64,000 nucleotides of DNA from Pseudomonas spelaei (lineage in GTDB: Bacteria; Pseudomonadota; Gammaproteobacteria; Pseudomonadales; Pseudomonadaceae), in assembly GCF_009724245.1 (NCBI RefSeq), contig NZ_WNNK01000003.1, forward strand, positions 62,001 to 126,000, in the 5' to 3' direction. Made by a program: the position numbers and the translations under genes. Numbering within the stretch: the first letter of the stretch is position 1; each line of letters opens with the position of its first letter. This document shows, in pieces, positions 54,130-63,428 of the stretch. Below the pieces are notes generated by a model, which had not been told where the DNA came from, did no database searches, and saw nothing but the letters and a program-made list of their open reading frames with translations.

Positions 54130-56525
54130 GCTGGCTGGCCCGGATTGCGGCGCCACTTCTGGTGCTGCTGGTTTGGGGGTTGCCGTTTGGGGTACAGGAG
54201 TCGGTAGCGTCAGTCGAGCTGACGGCCGAGGAGCAGGAATGGATCAAGCAGCAGCCGCCGTTACGAGTGGGGGTGGTTGAGAAGTTGATTCCATTCGAAT
54301 ACCTGAGTGAGGCGCAGCTGCATGGGCTGTCGGCGCAATATCTGGATTTCGTTACCCGCGAAACCGGCCTGAAGTTCATCTATGTTCCTGGTGGCACGAC
54401 GAAAGCGCGTATCAATGCCCTGCTGCAAGGGCAGGTGGACCTGCTGTCTTTCTATCCTGACAACACGGATGCGCAGACCCCGGCGGTCCGGGCACTGCCT
54501 CCCTATCACACCAGCGCGGTAGTCATTGTCACTCGAGTCGGTGGTACCGAGGTTCTAAAGCTTCAGCAATTGGCAGGCAAGACTGTGGTGATTCCGGATG
54601 TGGAGCGCTACGTAGCTATGTTCAATGAACAGGGGGTCAAGGCTCACCTTATCAAGAGCAAATCCGTTCTGGAAATGCTGACAATGGTTAAGGACGGTAC
54701 CGCGGATGCGGCGGTTGATTCGGAAATCTTCCTGATTCCTTATCTGTACCGGCAGTTCCAGGGCATCCTGCATTTGTCGGGGGTCGTCGGCAACGAGCAA
54801 GTGGCCGTGGGAATGGCTGTGCGCGCGGATCATGTGATGCTGTATTCGATTCTCGACAAGACCCTGGAGGCGATTTCCGCCGAGCAACGCAAGGAGATCT
54901 ACCAGCAGTGGTTTAGGGCGCTTGACCTGGATATCCCTTCGATGCGGACCATCACCCGGCATTATTTACATGTGTTCATTCTGGGTGGAGTAGCGCTGAT
55001 CATACTGTTCGTACTGGTCTACCAGAGCCATCGCCAGCGTCGGCTGGCAGTGCGTAGCGATCAGGAAAAGGCCCTGTTTCTGGCGGTGATGAGTCATGAA
55101 ATCCGCTCACCTATGAACGCCGTGCTGGCCGCAGTCGAGTTGCTGGGGAACACCCCGCTCGATGAGCAACAACGGCGTTACACGCAACTGGCCAACAGCT
55201 GCGCCAACACCTTGCTGCGGTTACTGGATGACGTGCTGGATGTGTCCAGGCTGGAAGCGGGGCAACTGAGCCTCAGTGTTGAAGCGGTCGATGTTCAGGC
55301 ACTGATTCAGGACGTGGTAGACCTGCATTGGTTGCATGCACGGGGGAAAAACCTGCAACTGAACGTCAGCGCCAAAGCACATCTGCCTCTGCTATTGATG
55401 GATGGCACACGCCTGGCGCAGATCTTCCATAACCTGATTTCCAATGCCATCAAGTTCACCGATGCCGGCGGGATCGAGATCAGCCTTGGCCTGATGGAGG
55501 CGAAGATCGGGCAAGACCGGCAACTGGTGATTGAGGTGCGTGACACTGGTATTGGTATTTCGGCATCGGTTCAGGCGTCTCTCTTCCGCCCCTATGCCCA
55601 GGCCAGTCACTCCTACAAACGCTCAGGTGGGACTGGTCTGGGCTTGGTGATCTGCCGCCAACTGGTGAGCCTGATGCAGGGCAAACTGGAGCTCGGCAGT
55701 GAACCGGGAATCGGTACGACGGTGACAATCAGCTTGCCGGTTGCACCCGCACAGGACTGCAGCGCGGGGCTTGTCGATGAGGCTCTACTTGCGCAACCGT
55801 TGGCGTCAACACATAGCGGATTGCGCATTCTGGTGGTGGAAGACTCCCTCGCTAATCAGGAAATGCTGCGCGTGCAGCTCAGTAGCTTCGGCTGCTGGCC
55901 GGTGATGGCTTCGAACGCCGCTCAAGCGCTGGTGCTGTTTAGTGAGACCCCCTTTAACCTGGTGTTGATGAACTGCGTTTTGCCTGACCAGGAGGGTTAT
56001 AGCCTGGCCCGCGAACTGCGCAACGTCGAACGGCAACTGCACCATTCACACTGCCCGATAATTGCCCTTTCGGCACTGACCGGTATCCAGCTTTTTGAAC
56101 GTTGCTTCGATGCGGGGATGGATGGCGTCTTGAACACGCCTCTGCACGCGGCCAAATTGCGAGAAGTCATTGAATTGTGGTGCGAAGTGACGTTGGTGGC
56201 CCCCAGCGAGGCTTCGTTGGAGGTGATGCTCGACCAGACCGCAGTGACCCGTGAAATGGCCCGTGACCTGGGCAGCCTGATCAAGGCCAGCGCATTACGT
56301 GATTATCCGGTGGCCTTGCATGCTGTTAATCGCCTGCAAAGCACTGCGCTGATTCTGGATTGGACGGGATTGGCCACGGCTGGGGAAGCCCTGGAAGACT
56401 TGTTGCGGGCTGACATGTGCTGGGACGATCCAGGTTATCTGCAAGCACTGAAGGAGCTGGTTCAACATTGGCAGGTTCTGGGAGGCGATCAGTCTTTTGA
56501 TGCATTGCCGCGGTACAGGCCATGA
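54126..56525 (+). CDS. BvgS-like hybrid sensor kinase 1, with degenerate REC and Hpt
   Basis: A 799-residue unorthodox kinase. Signal/TM1 at ~7-25, one periplasmic solute-binding-like (SBP_bac_3) sensor at ~45-268, TM2 at ~281-300, HisKA with His324 (VMSHEIRSPMNAV), HATPase with NLISNAIKF, DTGIGI and GGTGLGLVIC (~300-540), receiver ~565-685 and Hpt-like ~700-790. The kinase core is intact, but the receiver has Asn616 in place of Asp (LVLMNCVLPDQEG) and Thr671 in place of Lys, and the Hpt His is Asn735 (AVNRLQS). It therefore cannot run the His-Asp-His relay alone. Coupled by 4-base overlaps to both neighbours. Confidence 0.9.
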   Translation: MSWLARIAAPLLVLLVWGLPFGVQESVASVELTAEEQEWIKQQPPLRVGVVEKLIPFEYLSEAQLHGLSAQYLDFVTRETGLKFIYVPGGTTKARINALLQGQVDLLSFYPDNTDAQTPAVRALPPYHTSAVVIVTRVGGTEVLKLQQLAGKTVVIPDVERYVAMFNEQGVKAHLIKSKSVLEMLTMVKDGTADAAVDSEIFLIPYLYRQFQGILHLSGVVGNEQVAVGMAVRADHVMLYSILDKTLEAISAEQRKEIYQQWFRALDLDIPSMRTITRHYLHVFILGGVALIILFVLVYQSHRQRRLAVRSDQEKALFLAVMSHEIRSPMNAVLAAVELLGNTPLDEQQRRYTQLANSCANTLLRLLDDVLDVSRLEAGQLSLSVEAVDVQALIQDVVDLHWLHARGKNLQLNVSAKAHLPLLLMDGTRLAQIFHNLISNAIKFTDAGGIEISLGLMEAKIGQDRQLVIEVRDTGIGISASVQASLFRPYAQASHSYKRSGGTGLGLVICRQLVSLMQGKLELGSEPGIGTTVTISLPVAPAQDCSAGLVDEALLAQPLASTHSGLRILVVEDSLANQEMLRVQLSSFGCWPVMASNAAQALVLFSETPFNLVLMNCVLPDQEGYSLARELRNVERQLHHSHCPIIALSALTGIQLFERCFDAGMDGVLNTPLHAAKLREVIELWCEVTLVAPSEASLEVMLDQTAVTREMARDLGSLIKASALRDYPVALHAVNRLQSTALILDWTGLATAGEALEDLLRADMCWDDPGYLQALKELVQHWQVLGGDQSFDALPRYRP

Positions 56526-58945
56526 ATGGTAATTGCGCGGTGAGTATGGTTTATCGCGGCGTCTTGTTGGTGCTCCTGCTCCTGTGCTTTTTACTGGGTG
56601 GTTCTCCATTGTTAAATGCGGACGAGCGGCCAGAGCTGTCGTTGACCCAAGAGGAGCGCGATTGGATTGCCAACCATCCGGTGCTGCGTGTTGCGGTATT
56701 CAGTAATCTTGTGCCATTCGAATACATGAATGGCAGCAGGTTGCATGGATTATCTTCCAGATATCTGACGCTGATTGCATCGAGGACAGGCCTGAGTTTT
56801 ATTTTCATTGCCAATCCCGAGAACCGTGCTCACTTGGACTTGTTGGCCAAAGGCGAGGCCGACCTGGTGTCCTCTGCACGCAATACGCATAACCAGGCGG
56901 ATGCTTCAGGACTGTCGTTCACCGCGTCTTATTACACCACCTCGGCGATCATCATTACTCGGGTCGGTAAGGGCGGCATCGTTGATCTTGGACAATTGGC
57001 CGGCAAAACCGCAGTCGTTCCGGGGCTTGATCGATACCTGCCAATACTAAGCAACGTGGCACCTGGCGTGAAGCTCATCAGTGAACGAAATCCAGTCAAA
57101 ATGCTGACGATGGTCAGGGACGGCATGGTTGACGCAGCAGTGGCTTCCGATGGATTGCTGATTCCCTATCTGTACCGGCGGTTTCAGGGTGAGTTACAGA
57201 TTTCCGGAGGTGTGCCGGCGTTGTATGCCGAAATCGGAATGGCCGTGCGAGCGGATCAATTGATCCTGCTGTCAGTTTTACAGAAGACATTGAGGTCCAT
57301 CAGTGCGGACGAAAACAAGGCGATTTACGACAGCTGGTTTGCTGACATGGACCTGGATGGTCCGTCAATGGAACAAATTGCCGACTATTTCGACCGCGAG
57401 TTGCTGCTGCTGTTGGTGGTGATTGTGCTGTTGTTGGCGGTGGCCTGGCAAAATCGCCAACAGCGCCGTCGGGCTATCCGCAACGAGCGGGAAAAAGCCA
57501 TGTTTTTGGCGGTCATGAGCCATGAAATTCGTTCGCCCATGAATGCTGTGCTGGCTGCTGTAGAGCTACTAGGGCACACCCCGCTCGATGAGCAACAACG
57601 GCATTTCACCGACCTGGCTCAAAACGGTGCCAATGCTTTGCTGCGATTGCTGGACGATGTGCTGGATATTTCCAAACTCGAAGCCGGGCAGCTCAAGCTC
57701 AACCTGGAGCCTGTGGACGTGCTCGCATTGGTTCAAAACGTGGTGGACCTCAATCAGCTGCGCGCTACGGAGAAAGCTTTGGCGCTGAACATTACCGGCG
57801 AGCGTGCCATACCTGCATTGTTGCTGGATGACACCCGACTGGCTCAGGTCCTGCACAACCTGGTTTCCAATGCGATCAAGTTCACAGAGTCGGGGGGGGT
57901 CGAGGTCGATTTACAACTGCTCAAGGACCAGGCAGGTGACCCGCAGCAATTGGTGATCTGTATCATTGACAGCGGAATCGGTCTGTCTGAAAACGCGCAA
58001 ACTTCGCTGTTTCAATCGAATGTTCACACCGAACACGTTGACAAGCGCAAGGGGGATACCGGCCTGGGCTTGGCGATCTGCAAAGAGCTGGTCAAGTTAA
58101 TGCACGGCGAACTGACCCTGAAGAGCAAACTCGGCGTAGGCACCACCGTCCAGGTTTCTTTGCGGGTCTCTATGGCGCCGGATCTCGATGCGCCGGTGGT
58201 GGTTGAAGCGGTTCCGCCTATGGCTGAAATTCCTTTAGTCGATACCAGCCCACGATTACTGGTGGTGGAAGATACCCTGGCTAACCTGGAAGTATTGCGC
58301 GCGCAGATCCAGGGTTTCGGTTGCGAGGTGCTGCTAGCGGCCGATGGCGCCCAAGGGCTGGCGTTGTTCACTGCGAATCGGGTCAACCTCGTGTTGATGG
58401 ACTGTAACCTGCCAGATCAGGACGGCTACAGCCTGGCGAGTGAGTTTCGCGATCTGGAGCTGACTCACCACTGGCCTCATTGCCCGATAATCGCCATTTC
58501 GGCGCTTACCGGCGACGAGCATCTTGAGCGTTGTTTCGATGCCGGGATGGATGGAGCGTTGAGCAAACCAATACGATTGAGTCAACTGCAGGAAATTATT
58601 GAACTGTGGTGCAACGTGGCAGTGGTACAGCAGGTACAACCACTGATTCCCCAAGTGCTGGATCTGTCCGCCGTGCACGAAGAGGTGCACCGGGATTTGG
58701 ACAGCCTGCTCAAGGCTGTGGCGCTGTGTGAAGGTGATGCCGCATTGCGTGCTGCACATCGACTGCACGGTGCAACGTTGGTTCTGAAGTGGACGACCAT
58801 GGTCCAATCAGCCGAAACCCTGGAACGGCTCTTGCGCGATCAAGTCGATTGGAGTGACGAAGCTTATGTCAGAGTTCTTGGTGGTCTAGTCGACCAATGG
58901 TACGACCTGACTGACGCGCCTGCTCAAGAGATGCTGCCCCGATAG
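56522..58945 (+). CDS. BvgS-like hybrid sensor kinase 2, complete phosphorelay
   Basis: An 807-residue paralogue of kinase 1 with the same plan. TM1 ~13-27, one solute-binding-like sensor ~55-285, TM2 ~293-309, HisKA His334 (MSHEIRSPMNAV), HATPase (SNAIKF, DSGIGL, GDTGLGLAIC), receiver with VVEDTLANLEV, Asp627 (LVLMDCNLPDQDG) and Lys682 (LSKPI), and Hpt with His746 (AAHRLHGAT). All relay residues are kept, so it is the likely phosphate source for the regulator at 53464. The ligand of the single sensor domain is unknown. Probably arose by tandem duplication with kinase 1. Confidence 0.92.
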   Translation: MNGNCAVSMVYRGVLLVLLLLCFLLGGSPLLNADERPELSLTQEERDWIANHPVLRVAVFSNLVPFEYMNGSRLHGLSSRYLTLIASRTGLSFIFIANPENRAHLDLLAKGEADLVSSARNTHNQADASGLSFTASYYTTSAIIITRVGKGGIVDLGQLAGKTAVVPGLDRYLPILSNVAPGVKLISERNPVKMLTMVRDGMVDAAVASDGLLIPYLYRRFQGELQISGGVPALYAEIGMAVRADQLILLSVLQKTLRSISADENKAIYDSWFADMDLDGPSMEQIADYFDRELLLLLVVIVLLLAVAWQNRQQRRRAIRNEREKAMFLAVMSHEIRSPMNAVLAAVELLGHTPLDEQQRHFTDLAQNGANALLRLLDDVLDISKLEAGQLKLNLEPVDVLALVQNVVDLNQLRATEKALALNITGERAIPALLLDDTRLAQVLHNLVSNAIKFTESGGVEVDLQLLKDQAGDPQQLVICIIDSGIGLSENAQTSLFQSNVHTEHVDKRKGDTGLGLAICKELVKLMHGELTLKSKLGVGTTVQVSLRVSMAPDLDAPVVVEAVPPMAEIPLVDTSPRLLVVEDTLANLEVLRAQIQGFGCEVLLAADGAQGLALFTANRVNLVLMDCNLPDQDGYSLASEFRDLELTHHWPHCPIIAISALTGDEHLERCFDAGMDGALSKPIRLSQLQEIIELWCNVAVVQQVQPLIPQVLDLSAVHEEVHRDLDSLLKAVALCEGDAALRAAHRLHGATLVLKWTTMVQSAETLERLLRDQVDWSDEAYVRVLGGLVDQWYDLTDAPAQEMLPR

Positions 58946-59046
58946 TTACTGAGCCCCAAGCCTGTCCCCGGTGTTTTCGCATTCATATTTTCAGGACGAG
59001 AGCAGAGGTTTCAAATGGCTTCTTTACTGATACGAGGTTTCGGTGA

Positions 59047-59415
59047 CCCCGGCGTTTTCTTGCATATCAGGTCCGCAATGCACTGGCACGGGTCGAATCC
59101 CGCCGTGCCGAATTGGCCGATACCGAACAGCAGGTATCACTGGATGTCTGGAGCAGCTACCAGAGCTTCAATATCGAGACGAAAAGCCTGTCTCGTACCC
59201 GCGAGCTGGTCGAGCAGTCGCGTCAGGCACTGGAAGTGGTTCAAGGGCGCTACCGCTCTGGAGTTGGAAGCATGATCGAACTGCTCAATGCGCTGACCAC
59301 CTACGCCAGTGCCGAAGAACTGTATATCCAGGCTCTGGGCAATTGGCAGCGTTCACGCCTGAAGCTGGCTGCGGGCTTGGGCCGTCTTGGGTTCTGGACG
59401 ATGGATACAAAGTAG
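59047..59415 (+). pseudogene. C-terminal fragment of an outer-membrane efflux protein (TolC/OMF family)
   Basis: The frame opens after a stop and reads AYQVRNALARVESRRAEL, then SLDVWSSYQSFNIETKSLSR, VVQGRYRSGVGSMIELLNAL and SRLKLAAGLGRLGFWTMDTK. GRYR.GVGSM.ELL..L is the conserved last helical hairpin of OMF channels (normally ~450 residues); three quarters is missing. The 5' side reads through unrelated sequence. It marks a recombination junction between the kinase genes and the type II secretion operon. Confidence 0.75.
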
Positions 59416-59585
59416 TGGCGGCATGATCCAGCGAATAAGCAGGCCTATCTTTTGGGCTTTCTAGTCGGACGGACGGGTAGATCGCAATAGCGTCAACAGA
59501 GAGCGCGGACGTCTCTGCTGAGCGAGCGGCAAGGGAGGTTCATCCATCGCTGGGGCTACTGAAGGTGATCTCCTGGCGGTACACA

Positions 59586-60050
59586 TTAGTACGGTTCGAT
59601 GCTCAAACGGGCCTGGACCATGGCTTGAGGACTGACCTCCAGCTGCAGCGACACCAGGTTGATGCCTTGGTTTTCCACCTCGTCCAGCCATTTGAGCAGG
59701 CCTTCGAGGGGGCCTCCGAGGTTGAGATTGAGGCGCCCGGAGTCTTCGCTGTCCATACGTTCGATGATCAGGTTGGCCGCGGCGGTGCTGCTGGTAACCA
59801 GGCCGGCCAGGGTATTGGGCTGTGGGTTATGAGCGGTAGTGAGCATGGGGAGCTTGAGCAGATCAGCTTGCAATTGTAATACCTCCTGGAAGTGCTGTTC
59901 AGCTTGTTGCAGGGCTTGGTGTTGAGGACGATAGAGTAGGGTCCAAAATAGCGTCGCCGCTAAAAACAGGGTGAGCAACTGCAGGGTCAGGCGATCGCGG
60001 GCCGGGAGCTGTTGCCAGCGGTTCGAGTAACGGGCGAATAGGGGAGTCAT
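59586..60050 (-). CDS. gspM: Type II secretion protein M
   Basis: A 154-residue GspM/XcpZ-type protein. A short cytoplasmic tail, one TM helix (~22-40, LTLQLLTLFLAATLFWTLLY), a coiled coil (QALQQAEQHFQEVLQLQADLL) and a ferredoxin-like periplasmic domain with EGLLKWLDEVENQGINLVSLQLE. It partners GspL in the inner-membrane platform. The last gene of the operon, followed by 170 bases without a gene and then the efflux fragment. Confidence 0.88.
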   Translation of the reverse strand: MTPLFARYSNRWQQLPARDRLTLQLLTLFLAATLFWTLLYRPQHQALQQAEQHFQEVLQLQADLLKLPMLTTAHNPQPNTLAGLVTSSTAAANLIIERMDSEDSGRLNLNLGGPLEGLLKWLDEVENQGINLVSLQLEVSPQAMVQARLSIEPY

Positions 60051-60053
60051 GGC

Positions 60054-61130
60054 TTAATCCGTAATTTTCAAGCGTGCGCTGACCCCGTCAGGGGCGAGCA
60101 CAGCCGAGTCGGCCTGCACGTTCGCTCCTTGCTGCGCGAGGTCTTCACGCAGGCGTTCCAGGGTGGAGAAATTCGGCGCGCTGACTTGCAGCACCCAGCC
60201 TTGCGCCTGTTGGTAGTCCAGTCGACGTATCAGGGTATCGCCGTCGGTGGTCCATTGGCTGGCCAGGCTTTCGAGCCTACGCGCCAGGCTTTGTCGCGGC
60301 TGGCTGGCTTGATGGGCGCGGGCCTGAACCTGGCGGGCGAGATCGATCACCCGGGGTTCATCGGGAAAGCGTTGCTGCCAGAGCGCTAAGCTGGCTTCGG
60401 TTACTTGCGCGGTATTGTGTTGCAGCAACCATCGATGGCCCACGTCCTGTGCCACTTGGGCGCCCCAGGCGATGGCCAGGATTGCGATAAGCGCCCTCCA
60501 GGGCGTTCGTGAGGCGCTACGCAGGGCGAATGCCCCCTGGCGCAGGTTGATGGCTTGAGCGCTGCCGCGTGCCAAGAGTGGCCAGGGCGTTTCCTGGCTG
60601 TATTGCAGGTTGTCAGGCAGCAGTGGTGCCAGTTCCTCTATTGCCCGGTCGCAGAGTGCCAGGCGTTGCTGACAGCCCCCGCCAATCAACCAACGGTCGT
60701 GGCAGCGCAGGGCCAGCGGGTGGGTATCCGGCAGGCAATCAGCATCGACGTGAATGCGTTCGACAGTCAAGTCATGGCGGGTCAGTCGCTCCAGCAGTTG
60801 CTCCAACCACTGTCGTTGCAGAACGAACAGACGACAGTGACGACGCACCTGCAACGGCCCGCGGGCCAGGTGTAACTGCTCGGGGTCGTCCAGCAGGCGC
60901 TCCTCCAGTACCGAATGGATAGCTTGCTGTAGCCAGCGGCCGCTGCGCGGCGGTACCTCGAAGCAGTGATGGCTGGTGACTTCGGCAGGCACCAGTAGGG
61001 TCAGTTTCAGGCCAGCCAGTACGGTTGCCTGCTGCAGCGTGCCTTGCATCGGTTCGCCGTCGGTTTTCCACCAGGTGACAGGCGAGTCGTCGGCCGCTGT
61101 CACGGTGGTGAGATAAAGCCAGGCTTGCAT
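60054..61130 (-). CDS. gspL: Type II secretion protein L
   Basis: A 358-residue GspL/XcpY. The cytoplasmic actin-like part (~1-215) contacts the GspE ATPase, a TM helix lies at ~220-235 (APWRALIAILAIAWGAQVA type segment), and the periplasmic domain ends GWVLQVSAPNFSTLERLREDLAQQG. It recruits the ATPase to the inner-membrane complex. 3 bases separate it from gspM and 4 from gspK. Confidence 0.88.
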   Translation of the reverse strand: MQAWLYLTTVTAADDSPVTWWKTDGEPMQGTLQQATVLAGLKLTLLVPAEVTSHHCFEVPPRSGRWLQQAIHSVLEERLLDDPEQLHLARGPLQVRRHCRLFVLQRQWLEQLLERLTRHDLTVERIHVDADCLPDTHPLALRCHDRWLIGGGCQQRLALCDRAIEELAPLLPDNLQYSQETPWPLLARGSAQAINLRQGAFALRSASRTPWRALIAILAIAWGAQVAQDVGHRWLLQHNTAQVTEASLALWQQRFPDEPRVIDLARQVQARAHQASQPRQSLARRLESLASQWTTDGDTLIRRLDYQQAQGWVLQVSAPNFSTLERLREDLAQQGANVQADSAVLAPDGVSARLKITD

Positions 61131-61134
61131 GCAG

Positions 61135-62007
61135 TTACTCCGGAAAAGGGAAAGGGGCGGTCAGACTGCGCTGTAGTACGCTGACCTGACCGTCCGGCTC
61201 GATGCGCAGTCGGCTGATCAGGCGCAGTTGACGGTCACCCAACTCGACATCCAGCACCGCCTGAAAATGTCGGCTACTGACATCGAGCCCTTGGGCATTG
61301 ATCTCGTGGTGTTTCAGCAAGGGCGTTTCGAGAAACTCCTGGACGCTGGTATAGCCATCGGTGGGGCGTGTTTGCACCAGGGCGCTGGCTTGAGTCAGGT
61401 CGAGCTGACCGAGACTGGCCAACTGCTCAGGGGTGGCGGTATTGAGATTCAGCCCGCCCGGTGTGGTTCTGACCCAGGGGCGCAGGCGCGCCATAACGGC
61501 TGCGTCGACGGACTCCAGACGCATCAGTTCGCTGCTGTCGTTCCAGGCCAAGGGCTTGCCGTCAAAACCCCGTGACAACGGCAGGCGTCCTGGATCGTGC
61601 GACGGCAGGGCGAGTTCCATCAGCAAGCGTTGATAGCGGGCGCGGCTGATACGATCATTGGGCGTACGCAGGGTATTGAGGTTGAAACGTGCACTGAGGT
61701 CTTGCACCCGGATGTGTATACGTGCGCCGTCGATGTCGAAGGTCGGCGTACTCTGTGCCCAGCGTTGACCCAGATGCATCCGCTTGGGTTCCGGTGCGTC
61801 GCGCCAGTCGTCGCGCAGTTGCCCACGCGCCCAAGCTTCGCCGCTGAGCGCCAGTTGCCACAGTTGCTGTTGCGACATCTGGTTGGAGCTGCTGATCAGG
61901 CTCAGGCGCTGGCGGGCGAGCATGTCACTGACGATCAGCGTGGCGAGTGAGGTGATCAATAATACGCTGATCAGCGCAATGCCCCGTTGTTTATAGACCT
62001 TAACCAT
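61135..62007 (-). CDS. gspK: Type II secretion minor pseudopilin K
   Basis: A 290-residue GspK/XcpX. Prepilin site QRG-IALISVLLITSLATLIV (cleavage after Gly9), which lacks the usual Glu5 as is typical for K. The large periplasmic part has NLNTATPEQLASLGQLDLTQASALVQTRP (~186-214), the K-type helix-hairpin-like insert. It caps the pseudopilus tip. Its start overlaps gspJ by 8 bases. Confidence 0.9.
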   Translation of the reverse strand: MVKVYKQRGIALISVLLITSLATLIVSDMLARQRLSLISSSNQMSQQQLWQLALSGEAWARGQLRDDWRDAPEPKRMHLGQRWAQSTPTFDIDGARIHIRVQDLSARFNLNTLRTPNDRISRARYQRLLMELALPSHDPGRLPLSRGFDGKPLAWNDSSELMRLESVDAAVMARLRPWVRTTPGGLNLNTATPEQLASLGQLDLTQASALVQTRPTDGYTSVQEFLETPLLKHHEINAQGLDVSSRHFQAVLDVELGDRQLRLISRLRIEPDGQVSVLQRSLTAPFPFPE

Positions 62008-62602
62008 TGTCCTGCCCCTTGAATCCCGGCAGCAGGATCACCCGCCGCAGGCCCGGATACCCGGGGGCGTCAAATTCCAGTTCAATGGCCTGAGGCAAGC
62101 TCAGCGGAGCATGGCCAACGGGCCATTTGAGATGCGCCTGACCCTGCGCATCAATGTAACGCAGACGTTCGAGCCTGACGCCATCGAGCAGCAACTGTTG
62201 TGTGGTGCTCCCGGACAGGACAGGACTGTCGATCGGGCTGCGGTACTCTCGTCGCCATTGGCCGTCGTCCCAGCGATGGTTGACCAGCAGCAAATCGTTG
62301 CGCGCCTGCTGCAGTGGATTGCTCCAGCCGCCACGCACCCACTGAATCCGCTCAGGCTCGCCAATCAGTGCGTTGCGCGCCGAGCTGCCGTTGACCGGAT
62401 AGGAGATAGCCTGGGTCAGGTCCCGCTCGAAGATACCGACGGCGCGCTGCAGACGGCGTAGTTGTAGTTCGTGCTGATGAATTCGCTGGTCGGTATGCAT
62501 CATGCGCTCCAGCAGTTGATAGCAAGCCAAGCCGAGCAGACTGAACAGTGCCATAGCGATCAGCACTTCGAGGAGGGTAAAGCCACGCTGTTTGCAGCTC
62601 AT
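62000..62602 (-). CDS. gspJ: Type II secretion minor pseudopilin J
   Basis: A 200-residue GspJ/XcpW. Prepilin peptide MSCKQRG then FTLLEVLIAMALFSLLGLACYQLL, with Glu5. The family feature AVGIFERDLTQAISYPV (~52-68) and the beta-rich C-terminal part are visible. Forms the tip complex with I and K. Overlaps gspI by 4 bases. Confidence 0.9.
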   Translation of the reverse strand: MSCKQRGFTLLEVLIAMALFSLLGLACYQLLERMMHTDQRIHQHELQLRRLQRAVGIFERDLTQAISYPVNGSSARNALIGEPERIQWVRGGWSNPLQQARNDLLLVNHRWDDGQWRREYRSPIDSPVLSGSTTQQLLLDGVRLERLRYIDAQGQAHLKWPVGHAPLSLPQAIELEFDAPGYPGLRRVILLPGFKGQDNG

Positions 62603-62973
62603 GGGCGCGCCTCGATGAAACCCACCAGACGCGCACGTTGCCGTGAACTGTCACCGCCGGTGAAGACTTCAATGGTGATTTTGAGTAGGCGCGGGTCGGG
62701 TGCCGTGGCCATCTCGCTGGTCAGCAGCCAGTCGCGGCCGGCGAAGCGCATCGGCTCCTGCCGTTGGCTGTCGGGTTGGCGTATGCCTGCGCGTAGTTCG
62801 TTCAGGCGATTGTCCGCCAGCCATCGCGCCAGGGTACGTTCGCTTAGGCCTCCGTTATTGCCGATAAGGTGCTCGGTGGCGCTGTAGAGCGCTAGGGACA
62901 GCGTGGCGAATATCGCCAGGGCGACCATCACTTCGAGCAGGGTGAAACCTGCTTGTTCATTGCGCAGGGGCAA
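62599..62973 (-). CDS. gspI: Type II secretion minor pseudopilin I
   Basis: A 124-residue GspI/XcpV. Prepilin motif MPLRNEQAG-FTLLEVMVALAIFATLSLAL. The start is set to TTG at 62973 because AGGAGG lies 6 bases upstream and this gives a normal leader length; no ATG serves. The body has ARWLADNRLNELRA, typical for I. Its start overlaps the end of gspH by 17 bases. Confidence 0.85.
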   Translation of the reverse strand: MPLRNEQAGFTLLEVMVALAIFATLSLALYSATEHLIGNNGGLSERTLARWLADNRLNELRAGIRQPDSQRQEPMRFAGRDWLLTSEMATAPDPRLLKITIEVFTGGDSSRQRARLVGFIEARP

Positions 62974-63427
62974 GACGCACCTCCTCGACACCGTCGCTGG
63001 ACAGTGACAGCAGGGGTTGCTGACGGTACTCGAACAACAGGCTGAAAGGCGACATCTGCTCGCTGGGCAGCATCCACAATTGCGGCTCTTGGCTCTGGCT
63101 TTGTGGCGGTGGCTCATGCAGATTCAGGCGTAGCTCGTCAGGTACCCGGTGTTCGGTGAAGCGTTTGTCCGGTTGCCATTGGCCACGAAGGTCCAGGCTG
63201 AGGACCGCATAGTGGGTCGGCTCCAGGCGCAGACCGTGGCTGACGTTATTCAGCACGGCGTCTTCGCGCAGCACACCGATGAGGTTGCGCAGGCGTTCAG
63301 CCTCGCGCCGGGCCTTTTGCCCCCCCGAGTCATTCTGTACCAGCCCGACGAGGCCGGCCATCAAGCCGATGATCAGTATGACTACGAGTAGCTCCAGCAG
63401 AGAGAAACCGGCCATTGGCTTGCGCAC
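62957..63427 (-). CDS. gspH: Type II secretion minor pseudopilin H
   Basis: A 156-residue GspH/XcpU. Prepilin motif MRKPMAG-FSLLELLVVILIIGLMAGLV. I use GTG at 63427 (GGGAG upstream, immediately after the gspG stop); ATG 63415 would give an unusually short leader. RREAERLRNLIGVLREDAVLNN (~40-61) and the beta-domain follow. Part of the pseudopilus. Confidence 0.85.
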   Translation of the reverse strand: MRKPMAGFSLLELLVVILIIGLMAGLVGLVQNDSGGQKARREAERLRNLIGVLREDAVLNNVSHGLRLEPTHYAVLSLDLRGQWQPDKRFTEHRVPDELRLNLHEPPPQSQSQEPQLWMLPSEQMSPFSLLFEYRQQPLLSLSSDGVEEVRLAPAQ

Positions 63428-63428
63428 T

